Below, one piece after another: positions 1 through 6,408 of a stretch of DNA of 10,280 bases (position 1 is the stretch's first letter; every line of letters starts with the position of its first letter). The DNA is from DTYU01 sp040756575 (GTDB lineage: Bacteria > Bacillota > Desulfotomaculia > Desulfotomaculales > Ammonificaceae): the NCBI GenBank assembly GCA_040756575.1, contig JBFLYP010000038.1:1-10280 (forward strand), written 5' to 3'. A program made the translations under genes and the position numbers. The notes under the pieces are model-generated. The model saw nothing but the letters and a program-made list of their open reading frames with translations. It did not search any database and was not told the DNA's origin.

Positions 1-18
1 CTTTTCGCGCTCGCGCAT
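1..18 (-). CDS. Start of a protein gene running off the left edge (possible IscB, unproven)
   Basis: An ATG at 18-16 on the minus strand follows GGAGG with 8 nt spacing, and the frame stays open to the edge (Met-Arg-Glu-Arg-Glu-Lys). Only six codons are visible, so the product cannot be identified. It lies immediately after a long structured RNA on the same strand. That is the arrangement known for IscB nucleases, whose omega-RNA (HEARO) precedes the gene. The IscB suggestion rests wholly on that context. The ribosome-binding site is contained in the 3' arm of the last hairpin of the RNA (25-36 / 67-78), so folding could hide it. Confidence 0.35.
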
Positions 19-345
19 TCTCTCGACCTCCGGTAGTTATGGGGTTGTTATGACTTTAAATCCTTTCTACCGGAGGTCTTTTTCTAGGTCAACTCCCTCC
101 TGATGAGATTACAGGAATGCTCTAAAAATGCGTTCTTCTTCCGTAGTGCGCGGCGATGAGCTTCGCATTACTGCGTCAGGCTCGCCACCACTTCTCACTT
201 CCCAATCAGGCCGTCCGGCTGTGGGCTTCCTTGTACTGCTTGCTCCTCGCCGCGTTCCGTTTAAGTTACTCTTCTGCATCTAAGTAACCGGCTTACAGGT
301 CTATTCGTCCCATTTTCACCCTTCGGTGCCGCTTGACAGCGGCAT
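19..345 (-). ncRNA. Large structured RNA, HEARO / omega-RNA-like
   Basis: No reading frame of useful length exists here, but the minus strand can fold into successive hairpins. Seen 5' to 3' on that strand: a 7-bp stem 338-344/327-333 with a 4-nt loop; CACC/GGTG at 317-328; a 6-bp stem 283-288/265-270; a multi-part stem 201-225; a long arm closed at 145-148/189-192, continuing through GGCGA/TCGCC (152-156/182-186) to CGCA-GTAA-TGCG (164-175), a GNRA-type tetraloop; and a perfect 12-bp stem 25-36/67-78. It begins about 33 nt after the speB stop and ends at a ribosome-binding site and ATG. Size, strand and position upstream of a start codon match HEARO RNAs, the guide RNAs of IscB. Alternatives are a different large ncRNA or a cis-regulatory leader. 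That it is structured is quite secure; the family assignment is an inference made without a covariance-model search. Confidence 0.5.
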
Positions 346-377
346 GGGGGACTCCCTTATTAAATGTTAAACCGACG

Positions 378-1238
378 TTAACCGGTCAAAATCAGTACAA
401 TCTCTCTAATAACCTTTGCCGCCAACAGAGGTGTCAGTCCGCCCGGATCGTAAACCGGATTCACCTCAACTACGTCAAAACCGACCACGTTAAGTCCTGC
501 CAGCCGGTAAACGGCCTCAATCAATTCAGCAGGTCCAATACCGCCCGGTTCAGGCGTTCCCACTCCGGGCGCATAAGCGGGGTCAACAACATCAATATCG
601 AGCGTGACGTACACCGGTCTTTTAAACACTTCGCTGTAAACATCCTGTAGCGGCTCGCCCACTTGATAAAGATGCATGCGTGTGTTCTCGCCGGCGAATT
701 GAACCTCTTCCCTGTCTGCCGAACGTATACCGAACTGGTAGACCCGCCCCGGGCCCAAAAGCTCAGCCACCCGGCGCATAACCGTCGCGTGGGACAACCT
801 TACCCCCAAGTATTCATCCCGCAGGTCGGCATGGGCATCAAAATGCAAAACTGCCACCTCCGGATGCCGCGAATGTACCGCGGCGATCACAGGAAGAGTG
901 ATCAGGTGCTCCCCTCCCAAAAAGACGGGGATTTTACCGTCCGATATGATTCTACCGGCCGCCCGCTCGATATGAGAAAGCGCTTTTTCAACGCTTCCAA
1001 AGGGTAAATCCAAATCGCCGAGGTCGCACAAAGCCGCCTCCCGGATATCCCGGTCAAGCCGCAAGCTGTATTCCTCAAGACACTGCGAAAAACGGCGCAC
1101 GGCCGCGGGGCCTTCCCGTGTACCGGCTCTAAAGCAGACCGTAGCGTCAAGCCCTGCGCCGATCAGGACTACCCGTGCAGCAGCGTAGTCGGCGCCCGCA
1201 CCTAAAAAAAACGCGTTCCGGTAGATACCGTCAAGCAT
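378..1238 (-). CDS. speB: Agmatinase-family ureohydrolase
   Basis: A 286-residue protein of the arginase/agmatinase superfamily. It hydrolyses a guanidino group, normally agmatine to putrescine plus urea, in the cytosol with two Mn ions. The metal-binding motifs are all present: GGEH (His111), DAHAD (Asp134, His136, Asp138) and LDIDVVDPAYAPG (Asp214, Asp216). Length is normal for bacterial SpeB. The ATG at 1238-1236 comes one base after the speE stop, so the two genes are translationally coupled; no strong separate ribosome-binding site is seen. It is the last gene of the pdaD-speE-speB operon. In Thermus the homologous enzyme acts on N1-aminopropylagmatine, giving spermidine directly, and that substrate is possible here. 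The family assignment is firm; the exact substrate is not. Confidence 0.93.
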   Translation of the reverse strand: MLDGIYRNAFFLGAGADYAAARVVLIGAGLDATVCFRAGTREGPAAVRRFSQCLEEYSLRLDRDIREAALCDLGDLDLPFGSVEKALSHIERAAGRIISDGKIPVFLGGEHLITLPVIAAVHSRHPEVAVLHFDAHADLRDEYLGVRLSHATVMRRVAELLGPGRVYQFGIRSADREEVQFAGENTRMHLYQVGEPLQDVYSEVFKRPVYVTLDIDVVDPAYAPGVGTPEPGGIGPAELIEAVYRLAGLNVVGFDVVEVNPVYDPGGLTPLLAAKVIREIVLILTG

Positions 1239-1239
1239 T

Positions 1240-2073
1240 TCAGGCCTGCCCGATTAATTCCTTTAAGAACTGCGGCAGTACGAGTGAGGCGCGGTGGATT
1301 CCTGCATTATAATAACGGTATTTCAGCGGCGGAACATCGTCCTCCTGAACCGCCGCCGGATCGTACTTTTTCGATCCCATCGTAAAGCTCCAGAGACCCC
1401 CGGGGTAAGACGGGATACACGCAAGGTATGTCCGCGCAATCGTGAAGATGTTCCGTATATCACCATAGATCCTGGCGATAAGATCCCCGTTGAAAAGCGG
1501 TGACTCTGTTTGCGCAACAAACAGTCCATCGTCCTTAAGGGCTCTAAAAACCATTTGATAAAACTCTTTGCTGAAGAGCCCGATCGCAGGACCAACCGGG
1601 TCTGTGGAATCGATAATGATTACATCGTATTCGTTTACACACTCCTCAACGTGCCTTATGCCGTCGGTAAAACGCAGGTCGAGTTTGGGGTTGTCGAGTT
1701 CACAGCTCAACTCCGGGAGATACTTTCGCGCCGCCGCTACCACGCGCTCGTCGATCTCCACCATCACCGCACTTTCAACTTTAGGGTGCCGGACTACCTC
1801 CCGCGCCGTGCCCCCGTCGCCGCCTCCGATGATCAATACCCTCTTGGGATTCGGGTGGGTATTCAAGGGGACGTTCGCAATCATCTCGTGGTAAATATAC
1901 TCGTCCCAGACCGTAGTCTGGACGATCCCGTCAAGCACCAATATCCTTCCGAACCCGGGCGCGTCCAAAACGGCCAAGTGCTGGAAGGGTGTCTGTTCTA
2001 CATGGAGTGTTTGATTGACCTTGCAGCTCAGCCTCAGGTGGTTGTTCTGGTTCTCTGTATACCAAAGTTCCAT
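1240..2073 (-). CDS. speE: Spermidine synthase / aminopropyltransferase
   Basis: A 277-residue polyamine aminopropyltransferase. It moves the aminopropyl group of decarboxylated S-adenosylmethionine to putrescine (or to agmatine in some thermophiles). Visible motifs are the N-terminal beta domain, the GGGDGG nucleotide-binding loop at residues 83-88, the acidic VEIDE at 105-109, and the DSTDPVGPA segment starting at Asp155, which holds the catalytic Asp residues. The PSYPGG segment near residue 221 is also typical. The frame is open to a GTG at 2115, but the ATG at 2073 is chosen because AGGAGGTG sits just upstream at 2079-2086, in the 16-nt gap after pdaD. Usual family length supports this start. 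It lies between pdaD and speB, so it can draw on the products of both. No speD (SAM decarboxylase) is seen in the window. Confidence 0.95.
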   Translation of the reverse strand: MELWYTENQNNHLRLSCKVNQTLHVEQTPFQHLAVLDAPGFGRILVLDGIVQTTVWDEYIYHEMIANVPLNTHPNPKRVLIIGGGDGGTAREVVRHPKVESAVMVEIDERVVAAARKYLPELSCELDNPKLDLRFTDGIRHVEECVNEYDVIIIDSTDPVGPAIGLFSKEFYQMVFRALKDDGLFVAQTESPLFNGDLIARIYGDIRNIFTIARTYLACIPSYPGGLWSFTMGSKKYDPAAVQEDDVPPLKYRYYNAGIHRASLVLPQFLKELIGQA

Positions 2074-2089
2074 GCTTTCACCTCCTGGT

Positions 2090-2548
2090 TCAGTACCACA
2101 TCGGGACGGCTGCAATCGCGCAGCCTACGCGCTTGACGCGGTGCTCGACCGTCGCCAGCTTTATCTCTATGACTTTCATACCGCGTGTGGAAAACGCTTC
2201 GTGAATCATCTCTTCTATCTTCGCCCGCGCGTCCTCCTGCGTGCACCTCCCGGAAAACTCCATGATTACCCCGAAGCTTTCCTCCGAAATCCCCACCCCT
2301 ATCGCAGCAGAGATCAACTCCCCCGGCACATCGCTGATAATGCTTCCGTAAGCGGTAGGAACAAGCGAACCGGGCGGTAAAATCAGGTCTGGTTCGTATT
2401 CTGTACCGGATGGCAAAATACTCGTAACCCGGATGATGTTCACGTTGCCTATGCGTGCTGCAAGAAGCGCGTTGTCGAAGGCGTTGAGTTCCGAAGTCCC
2501 TTCAGCAGCAGCAGCGGTTACGAAATACTTTTTTGGTGTCGGCAGCAC
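2090..2548 (-). CDS. pdaD: Pyruvoyl-dependent arginine decarboxylase
   Basis: A 152-residue proenzyme of the PvlArgDC family. It converts arginine to agmatine with a pyruvoyl group made by self-cleavage rather than with PLP. The cleavage region is visible as RVTSILPSG: family knowledge places the cut before the Ser, here Ser43 (Thr42-Ser43), leaving a small beta and a larger alpha chain. The GVIMEFSG segment with Glu97 and the Gly-rich LPPGSLVPTAYG stretch are also characteristic. The start is GTG at 2548 with AGGGGAG about 4 nt upstream; an ATG further upstream is out of frame. Its stop lies 16 nt before speE. It is the first gene of the operon, behind a recognisable promoter. The family is mostly archaeal, with scattered bacterial members including clostridia. 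Confidence 0.93.
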   Translation of the reverse strand: MLPTPKKYFVTAAAAEGTSELNAFDNALLAARIGNVNIIRVTSILPSGTEYEPDLILPPGSLVPTAYGSIISDVPGELISAAIGVGISEESFGVIMEFSGRCTQEDARAKIEEMIHEAFSTRGMKVIEIKLATVEHRVKRVGCAIAAVPMWY

Positions 2549-2586
2549 CGTCTCCCCTCATTTCCTGTAGAATTACAACGGTGATA

Positions 2587-2615
2587 ATTATACCTAAAAT
2601 ATCAGCAGAAATAAA
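2587..2615 (-). promoter_or_regulatory. Likely promoter of the pdaD-speE-speB operon
   Basis: On the minus strand a perfect TATAAT (2592-2587) stands 38 bases before the pdaD GTG, giving a leader of about 30 nt. Seventeen bases further upstream is TTTATT, a weak -35 (3 of 6). The AT-rich surroundings support a promoter. The weak -35 suggests modest strength or an activator. Confidence 0.55.
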
Positions 2616-2758
2616 CTCCTATTTCCAACCCCCGAAAAAACACATGATTTGTGCCGCCTCCCCCAAAAGCAACCACCCCGGCCTATTAGTCATATTCACA
2701 AGGAAAAAACATCCACTGCCAGAATATGTATTACCAGCAAATTATACCGGGTGGTCCA

Positions 2759-4285
2759 ATGCGGAAACGCCTTTCACTTGTAAAACTGTGTTTCTTTCTT
2801 CCAATAGTATTATTGGTTCCTCTCCTGCTTAACTGGCGGCTTGCCAAAAGCAGCCGTGAAACGGATGGGGCTTCCGTTCTGATTGCCGCCCCTTCTCTTC
2901 CGAAGACTTGCAACCCTGCAGGCATCCCGGACGCTCAAACCGCCGGTTTTTTGCCGAACGTTTACGAGGGTCTTGTCAAGTTTAAACCCGGCAGTTGTGA
3001 GGTTAAGCCGTGCCTGGCCACCGGATGGAAACTCTCCTCAGACGGGCGCACCTGGACTTTTCAATTGCGGCGGGAGGTTCGCTTTCACAACGGGCAAAAG
3101 CTTACGGCTGAACTCGTAAAGACCTGTTTTGACGACAAATTGGCGGCTGTATCCCATTTTCCGCACCTCCGGCTGCTGCTCGGAATGATTCAGGATATCT
3201 CTGCGCCGGACCCGGTACATGTTTCCTTCAGGCTAAAGTATCCCTATGCGCCGTTTCTCCGCAACCTCGCACTGCCGCAGGCGGCAATATGCCTTCACGG
3301 TCGACCTGCACCGGGGACAGGCCCCTACCGGTTGGTTTCTTGTAAAAAGGGATCAATAACCCTCCGGTCTTTCACCGGTTACTGGGGACAGACTCCACCT
3401 CTTAAAAGCATCATCATTCAGGGCGTCCCCGGCCTGTCAGACCGGATAAACCTTCTTAAAAAGAAAGCAGGGGTCATTGCACTTGACACTGCCCCTGACT
3501 CCGGCAAAAACCTCCCGTCGGCAAAGGTAATCAAGACCACCGGTATCAGTGTCAGTTATCTCGGATTTCACACCGATAAAGCCCCCTTTGACGATCCCGC
3601 CGTCCGTTACGCTGTGGCCCTCGCCGTCGACCGCGCTCGTTTGTGCCGTTCCTTGTTCGGAAGCCTCTTGCCTCCGGCAAATGGGCCGGTTCCGCCGGCC
3701 GTCCTCGGCGGGGACTTGCACTCCCCAACACCCCAGCACGACCCGGCCAAGGCACGCGAACTCTTCAAGTCCTCGGGTTTAACTGAAATCACGCTGCTTA
3801 CTTATAGAGGAACCCGTCCTTACAACCCTGCCGGTGGAATTCGTTTGGCGCAGGAGATAAAGACCCATCTCGAAGCGGCCGGATTAAGGGTGACTGTTCG
3901 TAGCTATTCCTGGAAGAAATTAAAAGAGGCAATCGTACAGCAAGAAGGGGATGCGTTTCTTTACGGCTGGACAAGCGATAACGGCGACCCTGACAACTGT
4001 CTTTACTATCCTCTTGCGGGGTCGCAAATCGCGCAAGGTTACAACACCACGCACTACCGGAACCCGGTACTGGACCTACTTTTAGCCCGCGCCCAGCAGC
4101 TTCCGGACTGGCGAGTCCGTCGCAGGATTTACCGCCGCGCTTTGGAGATAATATCCCGCGATAACCCTCTCATTCCACTTAACTTTGGTGTCCAAACCGC
4201 AGCCTGCACCCCGGACATCACCGGCTTTAGCTTACACCCCGCCGGAACGTACGACCTTAGCAAAATTAATCTAAGGAAGCATTAA
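2759..4285 (+). CDS. ABC transporter solute-binding protein, family 5 (peptide/nickel type)
   Basis: A 508-residue extracellular binding protein of the SBP_bac_5 (OppA/DppA/NikA) family. It has a positive N-terminus (MRKR) and a hydrophobic segment at residues 9-25, so it is exported. No lipobox Cys follows the hydrophobic stretch (it runs into LNWRLAKSS), so it may be kept by an uncleaved anchor. Family signatures are NVYEGLVKF (67-75), LATGW (86-90), DGRTWTFQLRR (95-105) and FHNG (109-112). Near the C-terminus are a DPDN loop and GYNTTHYRNP, also typical. The ATG at 2759 is preferred over an in-frame ATG at 2726 because the signal segment begins there and a GGTGG-like site precedes it. No permease or ATPase gene is adjacent, so partners must be elsewhere. 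Ligand unknown: dipeptide, oligopeptide and nickel are all possible. Confidence 0.85.
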   Translation: MRKRLSLVKLCFFLPIVLLVPLLLNWRLAKSSRETDGASVLIAAPSLPKTCNPAGIPDAQTAGFLPNVYEGLVKFKPGSCEVKPCLATGWKLSSDGRTWTFQLRREVRFHNGQKLTAELVKTCFDDKLAAVSHFPHLRLLLGMIQDISAPDPVHVSFRLKYPYAPFLRNLALPQAAICLHGRPAPGTGPYRLVSCKKGSITLRSFTGYWGQTPPLKSIIIQGVPGLSDRINLLKKKAGVIALDTAPDSGKNLPSAKVIKTTGISVSYLGFHTDKAPFDDPAVRYAVALAVDRARLCRSLFGSLLPPANGPVPPAVLGGDLHSPTPQHDPAKARELFKSSGLTEITLLTYRGTRPYNPAGGIRLAQEIKTHLEAAGLRVTVRSYSWKKLKEAIVQQEGDAFLYGWTSDNGDPDNCLYYPLAGSQIAQGYNTTHYRNPVLDLLLARAQQLPDWRVRRRIYRRALEIISRDNPLIPLNFGVQTAACTPDITGFSLHPAGTYDLSKINLRKH

Positions 4286-4347
4286 TTTCCGCTAATTAAA
4301 TTACCGCTAACTGCTGATAATACAAAAAAACGCAGGAGGGAAAAAGA
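4286..4347 (+). promoter_or_regulatory. Short AT-rich leader with a direct repeat and possible -10
   Basis: The 62 bases before the next gene carry TT-CCGCTAA-like direct repeats at 4287-4295 and 4302-4310 (15-bp period), a -10-like TGCTGATAAT ending at 4321, and a strong AGGAGGG at 4334-4340 seven bases before the ATG. No good -35 is seen. The repeats could be a regulator site. No terminator separates this from the binding-protein gene, so readthrough is also possible. Confidence 0.35.
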
Positions 4348-4905
4348 ATGCCTTATCATCTTCAGGACTTCCAAAACCGCTTGAACCGTTTACGCCAGGA
4401 TTTAAACAACATTACCCAGGCCGCAGTACAACTCCAGCAGGCAGAACAACAGGCTCAATCACAACTCGCGCGAATCAGCCAGCAAGAGAGCTTCAATACC
4501 CAGCAACTGCAGCGCATTTACCAGTTGTCCATTAACCTGCAAAACGAGATAAATGCCATCTCCTCGGCGGCACAGCAGATTACCGTGCAAGCCGCCCCGT
4601 ACACCGCAGGCCAATTCGGTACGGCCGGCTATACCGGAACCATGAACGTTCCGTACACCGGAACATTCAACGTTCCTTACACAGGTAACGTACCTTACAC
4701 AGGCGCAACCAGTTATGCCGCGGGCGCTCAAAACATTCCCTTCACCGGGGTTACCGGAACGGCCAATATTTCTCCAGGCGCGGTAAACGTAGGCAGAACC
4801 GCATTCGATAACCCACAGTTTAACCTCACCTTTCCTACCGGCGCGAGCACCGGATCGGTATACGGCGGAGCCCAGGCGTACCGCCCGTGGCCTGACAACA
4901 CCTAA
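4348..4905 (+). CDS. Gln-rich coiled-coil protein with VPYTG repeats, function unknown
   Basis: A 185-residue protein that I do not recognise. Residues 5-80 are rich in Gln, Leu, Asn and Ile with heptad-like spacing and no Pro or Gly, so they are expected to form a coiled coil. From about residue 84 the composition changes to Gly, Thr, Tyr, Pro and Asn with short repeats: VPYTG at 101-105, 109-113 and 115-119, and a related IPFTG at 130-134. There is no Cys, no signal peptide and no membrane segment. The ribosome-binding site AGGAGGG is strong and a clear terminator follows, so it is a real and probably well expressed single gene. Composition resembles spore-coat or surface-assembly proteins of sporeformers, but that is only an analogy. 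Confidence 0.75.
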   Translation: MPYHLQDFQNRLNRLRQDLNNITQAAVQLQQAEQQAQSQLARISQQESFNTQQLQRIYQLSINLQNEINAISSAAQQITVQAAPYTAGQFGTAGYTGTMNVPYTGTFNVPYTGNVPYTGATSYAAGAQNIPFTGVTGTANISPGAVNVGRTAFDNPQFNLTFPTGASTGSVYGGAQAYRPWPDNT

Positions 4906-4930
4906 ACAATTTGCACCAAAGCGTAACCTG

Positions 4931-4960
4931 AAAAGGCCCGCTACGCGGGTCTTTTCTATT
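4931..4960 (+). terminator. Rho-independent terminator
   Basis: An 11-bp stem (4931-4941 with 4945-4955, one G-U pair) has a TAC loop and a CCCGC/GCGGG core and runs into a T-rich tail. It lies 25 bases after the stop of the coiled-coil gene. Because the stem starts with AAAA it could also work on the other strand, but no minus-strand gene needs it. Confidence 0.85.
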
Positions 4961-4977
4961 TCGACAAAATAAAGTCT

Positions 4978-5010
4978 TTGCCATCTTCCGCCATATATGT
5001 TAATATATGG
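4978..5010 (+). promoter_or_regulatory. Promoter overlapped by a perfect palindrome
   Basis: A TTGCCA (4978-4983) and TAATAT (5001-5006) spaced by 17 bases form a plausible sigma-A promoter for the 80-residue gene. A perfect inverted repeat, CCATATAT / ATATATGG with a 4-base centre (4991-5010), covers the -10. This is a typical place for a repressor site. The leader to the ribosome-binding site would be very short. Confidence 0.5.
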
Positions 5011-5031
5011 TAAGTAAAGGAGGTGGCCGAT

Positions 5032-5274
5032 ATGAACAAAATGCTCCGGGAGGGAGCAACCTACAGTCAGCGGGACGTTATTGACGTATTAACCGAGTTC
5101 TCATGCTTCAAGGACCGCGTCTTGAAGAAGTTTCGCGACCTTGCAAAAGAACTGGAAGGAAAAGCAAACGAACACGAGCTATGGGTGACTCTTTACCTTA
5201 TCGCCAGTGATTACGCCGAGGACGCGTGGGGCAGGCGCCAGCGGCAGGATCTTTCCATTCAGAAAATTTCTTGA
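5032..5274 (+). CDS. Small hypothetical protein, 80 residues
   Basis: No family recognised. The protein is charged and mostly helical by composition: a segment with DVIDVLTEFSCFKDRV (about 18-33), a basic and acidic middle (KKFRDLAKELEGK), and a C-terminal LYLIASDYAEDAWGRR. There is a single Cys and no signal or membrane segment. The ATG at 5032 is preferred to an in-frame GTG at 5023, because AAAGGAGG (5016-5023) abuts the GTG and is correctly spaced from the ATG. The gene stands alone between two terminators and has its own promoter with a palindrome over the -10. A small regulatory or adaptor protein would fit, but nothing in the sequence proves it. Confidence 0.75.
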   Translation: MNKMLREGATYSQRDVIDVLTEFSCFKDRVLKKFRDLAKELEGKANEHELWVTLYLIASDYAEDAWGRRQRQDLSIQKIS

Positions 5275-5301
5275 GCCTGTAAAAGCCTTGCTTAAAAGAC
5301 G

Positions 5302-5334
5302 CCCGCGGCCAAAACCGCGGGACTCTTTTTTATT
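5302..5334 (+). terminator. Rho-independent terminator
   Basis: Perfect 7-bp stem CCCGCGG (5302-5308) with CCGCGGG (5315-5321), loop CCAAAA, followed by a run of six T at 5326-5331. It lies 27 bases after the stop of the 80-residue gene and ends its transcript. Confidence 0.9.
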
Positions 5335-5455
5335 GAATAAAATTTTACCCCAATGACGTCAATAAAAATCGTACGGTCAAGACTTTATCCTTTGTTAAAC
5401 ATAAACCGCTTCCGGCTGTTTCCCTCGTTTACCCCGCTTTTTTCTCTCTTCGTCC

Positions 5456-5484
5456 TTGCTTTCGGGCACGTGACGTGCTACAAT
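5456..5484 (+). promoter_or_regulatory. tRNA-Ala promoter with palindrome in its spacer
   Basis: TTGCTT (5456-5461) and TACAAT (5479-5484) are spaced by 17 bases and sit 12 bases before the tRNA. The spacer holds a perfect inverted repeat GCACGT-G-ACGTGC (5466-5478), immediately next to the -10. The stretch 5335-5455 holds nothing else that I can support. Confidence 0.6.
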
Positions 5485-5496
5485 AAGTTTCGCAGT

Positions 5497-5571
5497 GGGC
5501 CTGTAGCTCAGGGGGAGAGCGCTTGACTCGCATTCAAGAGGCCGGGGGTTCGAATCCCCCCAGGTCCACCA
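5497..5571 (+). tRNA. tRNA-Ala (anticodon CGC)
   Basis: A complete 75-base cloverleaf: acceptor 5497-5503 with 5561-5567, D stem GCTC/GAGC, anticodon stem 5522-5526/5534-5538, anticodon CGC at 5529-5531 reading GCG, T stem GGGGG/CCCCC with loop TTCGAAT, and an encoded CCA at 5569-5571. The third acceptor pair is G-U, the alanine identity pair, which confirms the assignment. The 3' half is the likely attachment site of the integrated element, because the integrase gene ends only 33 bases away. Confidence 0.97.
5540..5571 (+). other. Probable att site in the tRNA 3' half
   Basis: Tyrosine integrases commonly use the T arm and acceptor end of a tRNA as attB. Here the integrase gene lies directly beside the intact tRNA 3' end. 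No second copy of this segment was found by eye in the rest of the window, so the far end of the element (attR) is probably outside. Placement is inferred from gene order, not from a visible repeat pair. Confidence 0.4.
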
Positions 5572-5620
5572 AGTTACTAAGCGGGTTTGCGGTTCTGCCC
5601 GGGTTCACACAAGGGTCTTT

Positions 5621-5676
5621 TGGAATCCGTCGTGGAATCCGAGCAGAACCTCTACGGTGCAGGCCAGGTGGATTCC
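5621..5676. repeat. Short GGAATCC repeats beside the att site
   Basis: TGGAATCCG occurs at 5621-5629 and 5633-5641 (direct, 12-bp period), and GGATTCC, the inverted core, at 5670-5676. An 8-bp inverted repeat GGTTCTGC / GCAGAACC (5591-5598, 5643-5650) encloses the first two. Position next to att suggests integrase or excisionase binding sites; chance is not excluded. Confidence 0.35.
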
Positions 5677-5704
5677 GCAGCATTTAACACCTGGCCTTTT
5701 CTTT
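5661..5704 (+). terminator. Probable terminator of the tRNA transcript
   Basis: A perfect 10-bp inverted repeat AGGCCAGGTG (5661-5670) with CACCTGGCCT (5688-5697) is followed by a T-rich run. It lies 90 bases after the tRNA on the same strand, inside the 3' coding tail of the integrase pseudogene. The 17-base loop is long for a terminator. Confidence 0.5.
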
Positions 5705-6364
5705 TGTCGTCCGTTCTTCTTTTTGGGCCGCCCATCCCGCTCAAGAAGCCGGGTCGCCAGCCGCTTATTCGCCCGCCGCCGCTCCGGCGAAAAGGAGTGA
5801 GCATACATATCCGCCGTGGTTGACCGCCTGGCGTGTCCGAGCAGATCGGTAACGGTCGAGAGAGCCTCCCTGTTTGCTAACATCAGCGAGGCGCATGTGT
5901 GCCGGAGGTCGTGGAAGCGAACCGTCAGCGGGAGACCCGCCCTTTTCAGCGCAGGCTTAAAGTGCCGCCGGATGAAATGCCTCGGGTTTACCGGCGTCCC
6001 GATCTCCGTGGCAAAGACCAGGTTGTTGTCCTGGTAGCCTTCTCCGGCCAGCATTTTTCCCTTAAGCTGCTTCACCCGGTGCCTTCTTAAAACCGCCGAC
6101 ACCTCTTCGGAAAACTCCAGGCAACCCTTCGACTTCTTAGTTTTAGGAGGCTGAAAGTGGATCTTCCCGTCCACGAGCACGAGGCTCTGGGTTACGTATA
6201 GAATCCCGTTTTCCAGGTCTACGTTGTCCTAGGTCAGGGCCAGGATCTCTCCCCGGCGCATCCCCAAGATGGCGGCCAGCACGAAGGCTGCGTAGTAGCG
6301 GTCTTCGTAAGCGGCGGCGAGCAGCCTTACGGCCTCTTCCTCGGTGAGCGGCTCGACCTCTTTC

Positions 6365-6408
6365 GGCACCAGAGCCGGCGGCTCGGGGCACCAGAGCCGG
6401 CGGCTCGG
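6365..6408. repeat. Perfect 22-bp tandem duplication
   Basis: Two adjoining identical 22-bp copies, 6365-6386 and 6387-6408. Since 22 is not a multiple of three the copy shifts the integrase frame. Removing one copy leaves a family-like linker (DPLAEAAEPPALVPK on the minus strand). Confidence 0.95.

Noticed and set aside
285..300. Similarity to the 3' end of RNase P RNA (ACCGGCTTAC) on the plus strand
   Set aside because: Only about ten bases agree, and the conserved 5' and central elements of RNase P RNA are not found upstream.
1510..2136. 208-codon open frame on the plus strand
   Set aside because: It lies antisense to speE and the end of pdaD, has no family-like motif, and the minus-strand genes show complete enzyme signatures.
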